DNA from: JAVVHH01 sp964613945
GTDB taxonomy: Bacteria > Pseudomonadota > Alphaproteobacteria > Acetobacterales > Acetobacteraceae
DNA length: 64,000 nt
NCBI GenBank assembly: GCA_964613945.1
Contig: CAZTJC010000005.1
Coordinates: 62,001 to 126,000, forward strand
Direction: 5' to 3'
Shown: positions 26,606 to 34,715 of the stretch, piece by piece
How the letters are laid out: each line of letters opens with the position of its first letter
How positions within the stretch are numbered: the first letter of the stretch is position 1
The notes under the pieces: generated by a model
The model's input: the letters and a program-made list of their open reading frames with translations, nothing else
Databases searched by the model: none
Told to the model about the DNA's origin: nothing
Translations under genes and position numbers: made by a program

Positions 26606-28414
26606 ATGGCAGACGGTAGTACAGGCGCAGACCTTGCGAACGGCAGGAGCACGCGGCAGCTCGCGGATTTCCGTTCGGATCACCGGCTGCTGCTGCTGGC
26701 CGGCATGGCGATAGTGGTGGGCACCGGAGGCGCCTTGGCGGCCTGGCTGCTGGTGCAGCTGATCACCTTGGTCACGAACTTGGTCTGGTTCGGAGCGGTG
26801 GATACCGTGACGCGCCCGATGGCGTTGGCGACGCCGGGTCTCTGGATGGTGGCGGCGCCCGTGCTGGGCGGGCTGGTCATCGGCCTAATGGCCCGCTTCG
26901 GCTCGGAGAAGATCCGGGGTCACGGCATTCCGGAAGCCATCGAGGCGATCATCATCGGCGGCAGCCGTATGTCACCCAAGGTCGCGGTGCTGAAGCCCAT
27001 CTCGTCGGCGATCTCGATCGGCACCGGCGGGCCGTTCGGCGCCGAAGGGCCGGTCATCATGACCGGCGGGGCCATCGGTTCCTTGTTCGCGCAGTTCTTT
27101 CATCTCAGTGCCGCCGAACGGAAGACGCTGCTGGTGGCAGGCGCTGCGGCGGGCATGACCGGCATCTTCGGCACCCCTGTCGCGGCCGTGCTGCTGGCGG
27201 TGGAGTTGCTCCTGTTCGAATGGCGGCCGCGCTCCTTCATCCCCGTCGTGGTCGCCGCGATGGTGGCGATCGCCTGGCGGCCGCTGCTGTTCGGGGCCGG
27301 GCCGCTATTCCCCTTTGCGGGCGCCGGGTCACTTGCCGTTTGGGGGCTGCTGGGTGCCGCAGCGATCGGGGTCGGCGCCGGGCTGCTGTCCACGGTGCTG
27401 ACCAAGCTCCTGTATGGGCTCGAGGACCTGTTCGAGCACCTGCCGATACACTGGATGTGGTGGCCGGCGCTGGGCGGCATCGTCGTCGGCCTGGGCGGGC
27501 TGATCGAGCCGCGCGCGCTGGGCGTCGGCTACGACGTGATCGGCGACTTGCTGAACGGAAACCTGGCGCTGCATGCCGTGCTGCTGATCCTGGTGGTGAA
27601 GGCGGCGATCTGGCTGGTGGCGCTGTCGTCCGGCACGTCCGGCGGCGTGCTGGCGCCCCTGCTGATCCTGGGTGGTGCCATGGGCTGGCTGGCCGGATAT
27701 TGGCTGCCGGGCGCGCCCGGCGTCTGGGCGCTGCTGGGCATGGCGGCGATGCTGGGCGGCACCATGCGCGCGCCGCTGACGGGCGCGCTGTTCGCGGTGG
27801 AGCTGACCGGGAACCTCGCCCTGCTGCCGTCCCTGCTGGTGGCCACGACAGTAGCGTACGGCGTCACCGTGCTGCTGCTCCGCCGGTCCATGTTGACGGA
27901 GAAGATCGCCCGCCGCGGTCAGCACATCACCCGCGAATATGGCGTCGATCCCTACGAGCTGACCCGGGTGGGCGCCGTCATGGCGCGCAATGTGGACGTG
28001 CTGCAGGCTGACCTGTCAGTGGGCCGCGCGACCCAGATCCTGGAAGCCGGTCGCCACCGCTTCTATCCGGTGGTGGATGGTGACAACCGCCCCGTCGGCT
28101 TCGTATCGCGCGCAGACGCGCTCCGCTGGCTGCGCGAGATTACCCTGGTGGACGGCCGGCAACCCGACGGCACCGTCGGCGAGCGTGTATCCGACGCATC
28201 GCTGCCGGTCCTGCATCCAGGCGACGTGGTATCGCAGGCCGTGGACCTGATGCTGTCAACCGATCAGGGCCGGCTTGCGGTCACCGATCCGGTGTCGGGC
28301 CAGCTGGTCGGCCTGCTCACCCGCAAGGACCTGCTTCAGGTCCGCGCGACGCTGGTGCAGGCGGAAGGAGAACGCCAGGCCTTTTTCGGACGCACTGGAC
28401 CCAAGCCGGCATGA
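26606..28414 (+). CDS. CLC-family chloride channel/antiporter with CBS pair
   Basis: 602 aa. Polytopic CLC core with KIRGHGIPEAIEA (Cl- site), GTGGPFGAEGPVIMTGG (gating Glu in AEGP), GIFGTPVAAVLLAVELLLFE, and MGMAAMLGGTMRAPLTGALF-like late helices (as LLGMAAMLGGTMRAPLTGAL). After residue about 450 a cytosolic CBS pair follows (VMARNVDVLQADLSVGRATQ, VSDASLPVLHPGDVVSQAVD). The gating Glu and a second Glu in the LAVELLLFE region suggest an H+/Cl- exchanger is possible. The last codons overlap the next gene in ATGA. Confidence 0.93.
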   Translation: MADGSTGADLANGRSTRQLADFRSDHRLLLLAGMAIVVGTGGALAAWLLVQLITLVTNLVWFGAVDTVTRPMALATPGLWMVAAPVLGGLVIGLMARFGSEKIRGHGIPEAIEAIIIGGSRMSPKVAVLKPISSAISIGTGGPFGAEGPVIMTGGAIGSLFAQFFHLSAAERKTLLVAGAAAGMTGIFGTPVAAVLLAVELLLFEWRPRSFIPVVVAAMVAIAWRPLLFGAGPLFPFAGAGSLAVWGLLGAAAIGVGAGLLSTVLTKLLYGLEDLFEHLPIHWMWWPALGGIVVGLGGLIEPRALGVGYDVIGDLLNGNLALHAVLLILVVKAAIWLVALSSGTSGGVLAPLLILGGAMGWLAGYWLPGAPGVWALLGMAAMLGGTMRAPLTGALFAVELTGNLALLPSLLVATTVAYGVTVLLLRRSMLTEKIARRGQHITREYGVDPYELTRVGAVMARNVDVLQADLSVGRATQILEAGRHRFYPVVDGDNRPVGFVSRADALRWLREITLVDGRQPDGTVGERVSDASLPVLHPGDVVSQAVDLMLSTDQGRLAVTDPVSGQLVGLLTRKDLLQVRATLVQAEGERQAFFGRTGPKPA

Positions 28415-29610
28415 GCAATCGGCGGCAACCCGGCAAGCGCGCGGCAGTCGCGGCGTGGCTGCACGGCTTTCTACCTGCGCCATTCAGCGCCGGTCTCACG
28501 GAACGGCTGCGTTCCTGCTGCGGCGCGCTGCTCGGCCTGCTGCTGACCGGGGTCATTTCTCACGGCGCGGTAGGCGACGGGGCGGCCTTGCCGCTGCTGA
28601 TCGCGCCCATGGGGGCATCCGCCGTGCTGCTCTTCGCCGTGCCGGCCAGCCCGCTCGCGCAGCCCTGGTCGATCATCGGCGGCAATCTCGTGTCGGCGCT
28701 GATCGGCGTCACCTGCCTGCGCCTGCTGGGCGATCCCCTGCTGGCCGCCCCCCTGGCCGGATCGCTGGCCATCGGCGCCATGTTCGCCCTGCGCTGCCTG
28801 CATCCGCCCAGCGGTGCCGTTGCCCTTACGGCCGTGCTAGGCGGCCCGGCGATCACCGCCGCCGGCTACGACTTCGTGCTATTCCCCGTCCTGTTGAACT
28901 CGCTGGCGCTCACGGCCGTCGCGCTTGCCTTCAACAACGCGACCCGGCGCCCTTACCCACACCCGCAGCAGCCCGCTCGAACGGCGGCGCACCGGACGAC
29001 GGACCAGGCACCCACCACCCGGCTCGGCATCGGCCCGGCCGACCTGGAAGCGGTGCTGCGGCAGTATGACGGCGTGCTCGACATCAGCCGCGACGACCTG
29101 GCCCGGCTATTCCAGCGAGCGGAGATGCACGCCTACCGTCGCCGCTCCGGAGAGATCACCTGCGCCGACATCATGTCACGCGACGTGATCGCGGTGCAGT
29201 TCGGCACGCCGCTCCAGGACGCATGGTCGCTGCTGCGCCGCTATGGCATCCGCGCCCTGCCGGTGCTGGACCCGGCGCGCCGCGTGATCGGCCTCATCTC
29301 GGACGTGGACTTCATGGCCAACCCTGAGCTCGACGTCTACGACGGGCGCTGGCGGCATTTCCGCCGCCTAATCCGCCGGCCGGACACGATACACAGCGAC
29401 CGGGCGGAAGTGGTCGGGCAGATCATGCCCCGCGGGGTCCGCACGGTGGCCGAAACCAGCCACCTATTGGATCTGGTGCCCTTGATGGCCGATGCCGGCG
29501 TGCGGCACATTCCGGTGGTCGACGCCAACCGCAAGCTGTCCGGTATCATCTCCCAGGCCGATCTAGTCGCGGCCCTCTACCGAGGCAGCACGGGCACCGA
29601 CGGGGTATAA
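28411..29610 (+). CDS. HPP-family membrane protein with CBS pair
   Basis: 399 aa. The N-terminal half has four membrane segments and the HPP signature FALRCLHPPSGAVALTAVLG. The linker is Pro/Thr-rich. The C-terminal half is a CBS pair (ITCADIMSRDVIAVQFGTPL, IMPRGVRTVAETSHLLDLVP). HPP proteins have been linked to nitrite transport in chloroplasts and cyanobacteria; bacterial CBS-fused forms are mostly uncharacterised. Translationally coupled to the CLC gene by ATGA. Both proteins share CBS pairs, so they may respond to the same adenine nucleotide. Confidence 0.9.
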   Translation: MSNRRQPGKRAAVAAWLHGFLPAPFSAGLTERLRSCCGALLGLLLTGVISHGAVGDGAALPLLIAPMGASAVLLFAVPASPLAQPWSIIGGNLVSALIGVTCLRLLGDPLLAAPLAGSLAIGAMFALRCLHPPSGAVALTAVLGGPAITAAGYDFVLFPVLLNSLALTAVALAFNNATRRPYPHPQQPARTAAHRTTDQAPTTRLGIGPADLEAVLRQYDGVLDISRDDLARLFQRAEMHAYRRRSGEITCADIMSRDVIAVQFGTPLQDAWSLLRRYGIRALPVLDPARRVIGLISDVDFMANPELDVYDGRWRHFRRLIRRPDTIHSDRAEVVGQIMPRGVRTVAETSHLLDLVPLMADAGVRHIPVVDANRKLSGIISQADLVAALYRGSTGTDGV

Positions 29611-29647
29611 GGCGCCTGGACGGAGGATCGGGTCTGGTCACAAGCTT

Positions 29648-29669
29648 TATATCCATTATGCTGGATATA
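29648..29669. promoter_or_regulatory. Perfect 8-6-8 inverted repeat at the arsR start (ArsR operator)
   Basis: TATATCCA-TTATGC-TGGATATA. The right arm ends on the A of the arsR ATG (29669). No Shine-Dalgarno sequence precedes the start. TATGCT (29657-29662) could be a -10 box, giving a transcript that begins at or next to the ATG, so the mRNA may be leaderless and the operator would sit on the promoter. Symmetry and position only; binding not tested. Confidence 0.65.
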
Positions 29670-30001
29670 TGGAGAGCAGCATCGCCGTCTCGGCATTGGG
29701 AGCGCTCGCACAAGGCACTCGCATCGACACCTTCCGCCTGCTGGTCCGCCATGAACCTGGTGGTCTGGCCGCCGGCGAGGTCGCCCGTCGGCTCGACGTG
29801 CCGCAGAACACCATGTCGACGCATCTCGGCATCCTCGCCCGCGCTGGCTTGGTCCGTTCCGAACGTCGTAGCCGCCAGATCATCTACCGTGCCGATCTGG
29901 ACGGGCTGAGACGGCTGATGCTGTTCCTCGTCAAGGATTGCTGCGCCGGCAACGCGGAGTTGTGCGCACCGCTGGTCGCCGAACTCGCCCCGTGCTGCTG
30001 A
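29669..30001 (+). CDS. arsR: ArsR-family arsenic-responsive repressor
   Basis: 110 aa. Winged helix with GEVARRLDVPQNTMSTHLGI and the wing GLVRSERRSRQIIYRAD. The E. coli-type metal site (ELCVCDL) is absent. Instead it has C91-C92 and C99 (KDCCAGNAELC), close to the C-terminal site known in Acidithiobacillus ArsR, plus a terminal C109-C110. So As(III) is probably sensed through C-terminal cysteines. First gene of the arsRCBH operon. Confidence 0.93.
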   Translation: MESSIAVSALGALAQGTRIDTFRLLVRHEPGGLAAGEVARRLDVPQNTMSTHLGILARAGLVRSERRSRQIIYRADLDGLRRLMLFLVKDCCAGNAELCAPLVAELAPCC

Positions 30002-30012
30002 ACGGACGCCCC

Positions 30013-30441
30013 ATGCCGACCGATACCGTGATGTACCACAACCCCGCCTGCGGCACGTCGCGCAACGTTCTCGCGATGATCCGTAACGCCGGCATCGAGC
30101 CGCACGTGGTCGAGTATCTCAAGACGCCGCCCAGCCGCGCTCTGCTGCTCGAGTTGATCGGCCGCGCTGGCCTGACGCCACGCGATCTGCTGCGCCAGAA
30201 GGGAACGCCCTATGCCGAGTTGGGCCTTGCCGACCCGGCGCTGTCCGACGATGCGCTGGTGGATGCAATGATGGCGCACCCTATCCTCATCAATCGGCCG
30301 CTGGTGGTATCGCCGATGGGCGTGAAGCTCTGCCGGCCCTCCGAAGCCGTGCTCGATTTGCTACCTGCCGAGCAACTAGCCGCATTCGCAAAGGAGGACG
30401 GCGAACCGGTGGTGGACGCCGCAGGGCAACGCGTTCCCTGA
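30013..30441 (+). CDS. arsC: Arsenate reductase ArsC (glutaredoxin-type)
   Basis: 142 aa from ATG 30013; the open frame upstream overlaps arsR and is not needed. The active site is YHNPACGTSRNVL with C13, as in E. coli ArsC (plasmid R773 family). Also has PYAELGL and HPILINRPLVVSPMG, the substrate-binding arginine loop. It reduces As(V) to As(III) with glutathione and glutaredoxin. Overlaps arsB in TGATG. Confidence 0.95.
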   Translation: MPTDTVMYHNPACGTSRNVLAMIRNAGIEPHVVEYLKTPPSRALLLELIGRAGLTPRDLLRQKGTPYAELGLADPALSDDALVDAMMAHPILINRPLVVSPMGVKLCRPSEAVLDLLPAEQLAAFAKEDGEPVVDAAGQRVP

Positions 30442-31727
30442 TGCTGCCCGCGGTTCTGATCTTCGTGGCCACGATCACGCTCGTCATCTGGCAACCGAGA
30501 GGCCTCGGCATCGGCTGGAGCGCGCTTGGCGGTGCTGTACTGGCATTGCTGGCCGGGGTCGTCTCGCTGTCCGATGTGCCCGTGGTATGGGGGATCGTCT
30601 GGAACGCGACTGCCGCGTTCGTGGCGATCATCGTCATCAGTCTGCTACTCGACGAAGCCGGATTCTTCGAGTGGGCGGCGCTCCATGTCGCCCGCTGGGG
30701 CAAGGGACGGAGCCGCCGACTGTTCGCCCTGGTCGTGCTGCTCGGCGCGACCGTGTCGTCGCTGTTCGCCAACGATGGTGCGGCGCTGATCCTGACGCCG
30801 ATCGTCATCGCCATGCTGCGGGCGCTCGGGTTCAACAACAAGGCCACGCTCGCCTTCGTCATGGCGGCAGGTTTCATTGCCGATACCGCCAGCCTGCCGC
30901 TCGTCGTCTCCAACCTGGTCAACATCGTCTCTGCCGACTTCTTCCATCTCGGCTTCGGGGATTATGCCAGCGTGATGGTGCCAGTCGACCTAGCTTCGAT
31001 CATTGCCACCTTGTGTGCGTTGCTGTTGTTCTTCCGGCGCGACCTGGTCCCAGCCTACGACGTAGCGGCGTTGCGCGTCCCCGGCGACGCCATCCGCGAC
31101 GCGGCGACGTTCCGTGCCGGATGGATCGTCCTCGCACTGCTGCTCGCCGGCTTCTTCCTGCTCGAACCGCTCGGCATTCCGGTCAGCGCCGTCGCTGCCG
31201 CCGGCGCGATCCTGCTGCTGGTGATCGCCGGGCGCGGTCACGTGATCCAGACGGGCAAGGTGATACGAGGCGCACCGTGGCAGGTCGTGATCTTCTCGCT
31301 TGGCATGTACCTGGTCGTTTATGGTCTACGCAACGCCGGCCTGACCAACCATCTCGCTTCGCTGCTCGATCGCACCGCGCAAGGCGGCGTATGGGGCGCC
31401 ACGCTGGGAACGGGCATGATCGCGGCCCTCCTGTCATCGGTGATGAACAACATGCCGACCGTGCTGATCGGCGCGCTGTCGATCGACGCCACTCACGCCG
31501 CCGGCTCGATAAGGGAGGCGATGATCTACGCCAACGTGATCGGCTGCGACCTCGGCCCCAAGCTGACGCCGATTGGATCGCTGGCGACGCTCCTGTGGCT
31601 CCATGTCCTGGAGCAGAAGGGCGTGCGGATCGGATGGGGCTACTACTTCCGGGTAGGGATCACGCTGACCGTGCCTGTCCTGCTCATCACGCTGGCGGCT
31701 CTGGCGCTACGGATTGAATATGCCTGA
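30441..31727 (+). CDS. arsB: Arsenite efflux permease ArsB
   Basis: 428 aa with about 12 membrane segments. Typical features: LGATVSSLFANDGAALILTP, FIADTASLPLVVSNLVNIVS, SVMNNMPTVLIGALS and GCDLGPKLTPIGSLATLLWL. ArsB-type arsenite/H+ antiporter in the inner membrane. Overlaps both arsC and arsH by one base, so translation is coupled throughout. No ArsA ATPase is present, so it should work as a secondary transporter. Confidence 0.95.
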   Translation: MLPAVLIFVATITLVIWQPRGLGIGWSALGGAVLALLAGVVSLSDVPVVWGIVWNATAAFVAIIVISLLLDEAGFFEWAALHVARWGKGRSRRLFALVVLLGATVSSLFANDGAALILTPIVIAMLRALGFNNKATLAFVMAAGFIADTASLPLVVSNLVNIVSADFFHLGFGDYASVMVPVDLASIIATLCALLLFFRRDLVPAYDVAALRVPGDAIRDAATFRAGWIVLALLLAGFFLLEPLGIPVSAVAAAGAILLLVIAGRGHVIQTGKVIRGAPWQVVIFSLGMYLVVYGLRNAGLTNHLASLLDRTAQGGVWGATLGTGMIAALLSSVMNNMPTVLIGALSIDATHAAGSIREAMIYANVIGCDLGPKLTPIGSLATLLWLHVLEQKGVRIGWGYYFRVGITLTVPVLLITLAALALRIEYA

Positions 31728-32482
31728 TGCCCTGCCGTGACTTGCCTGCTCCCGATCACTTGCCTGCACTCGATGTCGCGTATGCCATCCGGCGACCTGC
31801 GCTCGGGCTAGGCCCCTCCGATCCGCCGCCGCGCATCCTGTTGCTGTATGGATCGCTCCGCGAACGGTCCTTCTCCCGCCTGTGCGTCGAGGAGGCCGCA
31901 CGCCTGCTTCGCTTCTTCGGCTGCGAGACCCGCATCTTCGATCCGTCCAGCCTGCCGCTGCCGGACCAGTACCCTGGTGACGATCATCCCGCCGTCCACG
32001 AGTTGCGCGAGCTATCGCTTTGGTCCGAGGGCCAGGTGTGGTGCAGCCCGGAACGCCATGGGCAGATAACCGGCATCATGAAGCTGCAGATCGACCATCT
32101 CCCGTTGTCGATGGGCGGGATGCGTCCAACGCAGGGACGCACGCTGGCGGTGATGCAGGTGTCGGCCGGGTCGCAGTCGTTCAACACCGTCAACACGTTG
32201 CGCGTGTTGGGGCGCTGGATGCGAATGGTGGTGATCCCGAACCAGTCCTCTGTCGCCAAGGCGTTCTCGGAATTCGACGATGACGACCGCATGAGGCCAT
32301 CGAGCTACTATGACCGGATCGTGGACGTGATGGAGGAGTTGGTGCGCTTCACCGTGTTGCTGCGCCCGCATACCGTCCAACTCGTGGATCGCTACTCCGA
32401 GCGCAAGGCTGCCGCCGTGCCGATCGACATGGGTGCCGACCTATCGAGCATCGCGACCATACCCCAAGCTCCGCGGTCCTGA
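31727..32482 (+). CDS. arsH: ArsH NADPH-dependent FMN oxidoreductase
   Basis: 251 aa. FMN-binding loop ILLLYGSLRERSFSR, then FGCETRIFDPSSLPLPDQ, WCSPERHGQITGIMKLQIDH and QSFNTVNTLRVLGRWMRM, all typical of ArsH. ArsH oxidises trivalent organoarsenicals and reduces other acceptors such as Cr(VI) or quinones. Last gene of the ars operon; no obvious hairpin terminator follows before the convergent RraA-like gene. Confidence 0.95.
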   Translation: MPCRDLPAPDHLPALDVAYAIRRPALGLGPSDPPPRILLLYGSLRERSFSRLCVEEAARLLRFFGCETRIFDPSSLPLPDQYPGDDHPAVHELRELSLWSEGQVWCSPERHGQITGIMKLQIDHLPLSMGGMRPTQGRTLAVMQVSAGSQSFNTVNTLRVLGRWMRMVVIPNQSSVAKAFSEFDDDDRMRPSSYYDRIVDVMEELVRFTVLLRPHTVQLVDRYSERKAAAVPIDMGADLSSIATIPQAPRS

Positions 32483-32519
32483 TAAAACTTGACGAAAAGC
32501 TGCCTTCACCTGGTTACGA

Positions 32520-33245
32520 TCAGCCTTTTGCTATTTGGTAGCGCGCAATGTTTTCCGGATTGGGCGGGTAAAGCCCCGACAATGCCGCGCCGTTGAGCAC
32601 CTCGGACAGGATCCACGCCTCGAGTTTCTCTTGCTCCAACGCCGGCTGAACGAGAGCGGCGACCAGGGCTTTCGGAACGACGATGGCGCCGTCGCCGTCC
32701 GCGACGATGACGTCGTCAGGGTAAACCGCGACGCCGCCGCACCCGATCGGCTCCTGCCAGTTGACGAAGGTCATGCCGGTGACCGCCGGCGGGGCTGCGA
32801 CGCCTTGCGCCCAGATCGGCAAGCCGGTCGCGACGATGCCTTCCAAGTCGCGCACGACGCCATCGGTCACGAGGCCGGCCACGCCACGCTGGCGCATCCG
32901 GGCGCAAAGAATATCGCCATACACCCCCGCATCGCTACAACCGCCCGACGCGATGACCGCGATGCAGCCATCCGGCATGGCCTCCACCGCCGTCCGGGTC
33001 GAGATCGGAGCCGACCAGGCGGCGGGCGTCGCCAGGTCCTCGCGCATCGGGATGAAGCGTAGCGTGAACGCCCGGCCGGCGATGCGCCCCTGGCCCGGCG
33101 CCAACGGCCGGGTCCCGCGCAGCCACACGTTGCGCAGGCCTTGCTTGAGCATCAACGTGGTCAGCGTTGCGGTGGAGACGCCCCGCAGCGCTTCCATCAT
33201 CCGTGCGTCCGATATCCCGCTTGCCGTGGCGTCGTTCTCGCTCAT
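32520..33245 (-). CDS. RraA-like/HMG-aldolase-like protein
   Basis: 241 aa from ATG 33245 with GAGGA upstream. RraA fold: GYGD-like VYGDILCARMRQRGVAGLVT followed by DGVVRDLEGI, the conserved D-G-x-x-R-D motif that binds Mg2+/substrate in HMG/CHA aldolases. These enzymes split 4-hydroxy-4-methyl-2-oxoglutarate or decarboxylate oxaloacetate; true RraA inhibits RNase E but is shorter. The longer length (241 against about 160) fits the catabolic aldolase-like group. No clear operon partner; an SDR remnant lies just upstream. Confidence 0.88.
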   Translation of the reverse strand: MSENDATASGISDARMMEALRGVSTATLTTLMLKQGLRNVWLRGTRPLAPGQGRIAGRAFTLRFIPMREDLATPAAWSAPISTRTAVEAMPDGCIAVIASGGCSDAGVYGDILCARMRQRGVAGLVTDGVVRDLEGIVATGLPIWAQGVAAPPAVTGMTFVNWQEPIGCGGVAVYPDDVIVADGDGAIVVPKALVAALVQPALEQEKLEAWILSEVLNGAALSGLYPPNPENIARYQIAKG

Positions 33246-33270
33246 GCCAAAATCCTCAAATGTTGGCCAA

Positions 33271-33342
33271 CTAGCCGCCATCGACCCGTTGCACCGTGCC
33301 AGTGACATAGGATGCCTGGTGGCTGGCGAGGAAGGCGGCACC
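33271..33342 (-). pseudogene. C-terminal remnant of a short-chain dehydrogenase
   Basis: Reading minus strand toward a TAG at 33271-33273 gives GAAFLASHQASYVTGTVQRV then DGG and stop, the near-universal end of SDR proteins (AFLAS...YVTG...VDGG). The residues before it do not match an SDR, and no start is present. So only about 24 codons survive, probably left by a recombination that removed the rest. Confidence 0.7.
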
Positions 33343-33363
33343 GTGCACCGTCCGAGACGCGAT

Positions 33364-33399
33364 CACTGCCGTTCCGAGCCACTTGGCTCGGGAGCAGTG
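33364..33399. terminator. Hairpin without T-tract
   Basis: CACTGC...CCGAGCC-ACTT-GGCTCGG...GCAGTG: an inner 7-bp and an outer 6-bp stem. It lies directly after the stop of the four-repeat membrane protein (minus strand). No run of T follows on that strand, so it may be an attenuator, an mRNA-stabilising element or a factor-dependent terminator. Confidence 0.4.
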
Positions 33400-33401
33400 C
33401 A

Positions 33402-34163
33402 CTAGGTCTTTGTCGCGCTAATCTGTTGCGCGCCGACAACGCCGCGCCGAGCACGCCATGAAAGGGCCGCAGCGAACACGATCGCTGAACAGCACGTCGC
33501 CAGGGGCAGCCCGAGCGCCACCCCATGTCGGCTCGCCAATCCATCGCCGATCGGCGTTCCGGCAGCCCGCTCCGCGAGCACGACGGACCAGTATGACACC
33601 ATGGACGCGGCAAACAAGCGCTCTCGCGCGACGACAACGCCAGCGAGCAACGCGGTCAGGATGACCGCTGACATCATCAAGCCCAAGCTATGGCTCACGA
33701 AATCACCGACCACCGTGCCGAATACCCCGCCGATGAACATCGCCGTCCAATACCGGCCGTCGACCATAGGTGAGGCTTTCGCTCCTCCTGTGACCACGGG
33801 ACGCGTTCGTTTACCGCAAAGCAGGGTCAGGATCGCCAAACCGGCGGAAAGCAGCAGAACATCGAAGCTCAACTGCTCGGTCAGTAAATCCGCGATGTTG
33901 GTCGCCGCGGCGCGCAGCAGCACGATAGCGACCCAGTAAGCAATCTCCGTCTCTACTTCGACGGTTCTGTCGGCCCAAATGGCGCCGGCGCAGATAATTA
34001 CCAGCACCGTGAACGCGACTGGCCCGGATATCCCCAGATGGCCGGTCCAAAGGTCACCGAGGTTGGTTCCCAACGCACTTGCCGCCAGCATCGCGATCCA
34101 GAAATCGACGCTGGTGCCCAGAGCCTTGACGCGCCTAGCCCGTGCAATGCGGGTTGTCATCAT
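33402..34163 (-). CDS. Four-repeat integral membrane protein (COG4705-like)
   Basis: 253 aa. Four repeats, each with an aromatic-Trp pair, then a Thr 11 residues later and an Asp 4 further: W22/T33/D37, W77/T88/D92, W139/T150/D154, W192/T203/D207. The identical spacing in all four shows an internal duplication. Every unit also holds hydrophobic stretches long enough to span the membrane. Resembles the uncharacterised COG4705 family. The regularly placed Asp residues inside membrane segments could bind a cation, but that is inference. CAGGAAG precedes the ATG pair at the start. Confidence 0.85.
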   Translation of the reverse strand: MMTTRIARARRVKALGTSVDFWIAMLAASALGTNLGDLWTGHLGISGPVAFTVLVIICAGAIWADRTVEVETEIAYWVAIVLLRAAATNIADLLTEQLSFDVLLLSAGLAILTLLCGKRTRPVVTGGAKASPMVDGRYWTAMFIGGVFGTVVGDFVSHSLGLMMSAVILTALLAGVVVARERLFAASMVSYWSVVLAERAAGTPIGDGLASRHGVALGLPLATCCSAIVFAAALSWRARRGVVGAQQISATKT

Positions 34164-34263
34164 TCAGGCTTCCTGGCCGTGGAGAGGTGTCTTGGACGGC
34201 AGCGGCAAAGCGGCAGGTACGTCGAACCGGCGTGACCCGGCCGACGCACCTAGCCCCTTGACG

Positions 34264-34701
34264 CTAGACTTGCCGCCGGCGCGCAGCCAGAGCGCCCAGC
34301 ACGCCGACGCCGAGCAGCGCCAGCGACATCGGTTCCGGCACTGTGGTGTTGCCGACGGCGAAGGCGGTCGAACTCGAGAGCGTCAGCGACGTGATCGCGG
34401 CCGATGGCGTGATGGCGATGAGGCCCTCGGGCTCGCCGAGCGGCAGCGCGTCAGTGCGGGTCGTGAACACGGTGCTCGCGCCGAGATTGGTGGTCGCNNN
34501 NNNNNNNNNNNNNNNNNNNNNNNNNNNNNNNNNNNNNNNNNNNNNNNNNNNNNNNNNNNNNNNNNNNNNNNNNNNNNNNNNNNNNNNNNNNNNNNNNGGC
34601 GTCGCGCCCGGCGAGCCCGACAAGTCGAACGTGGTCGCATGCGCGCCACCGGTGAGCGCGGCGGTGATCAAACCGGCCATCAACATCAAACGAAACGACA
34701 T
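34264..34701 (-). CDS. PEP-CTERM protein, interrupted by assembly gap
   Basis: Starts at ATG 34701 (GGAGA five nt upstream). N-terminal signal MSFRLMLMAGLITAALTGGA. Ends with VPEPMSLALLGVGVLGALAA then RRRQV, a textbook PEP-CTERM sorting tail (VPEP, membrane segment, Arg cluster). The middle is lost to 100 N. The protein is therefore exported and processed by an exosortase, which is not in the window. Third gene of an operon with the phosphoesterase and the amino-acid-binding protein, 14 bp after the latter. Confidence 0.88.
   Translation of the reverse strand: MSFRLMLMAGLITAALTGGAHATTFDLSGSPGATXXXXXXXXXXXXXXXXXXXXXXXXXXXXXXXXXXATTNLGASTVFTTRTDALPLGEPEGLIAITPSAAITSLTLSSSTAFAVGNTTVPEPMSLALLGVGVLGALAARRRQV
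34498..34597. other. Assembly gap (100 N) inside the PEP-CTERM gene
   Basis: Exactly 100 N, true size unknown. Removes the centre of the PEP-CTERM protein. Confidence 0.95.
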
Positions 34702-34715
34702 TGTCTTCTCCTTCA

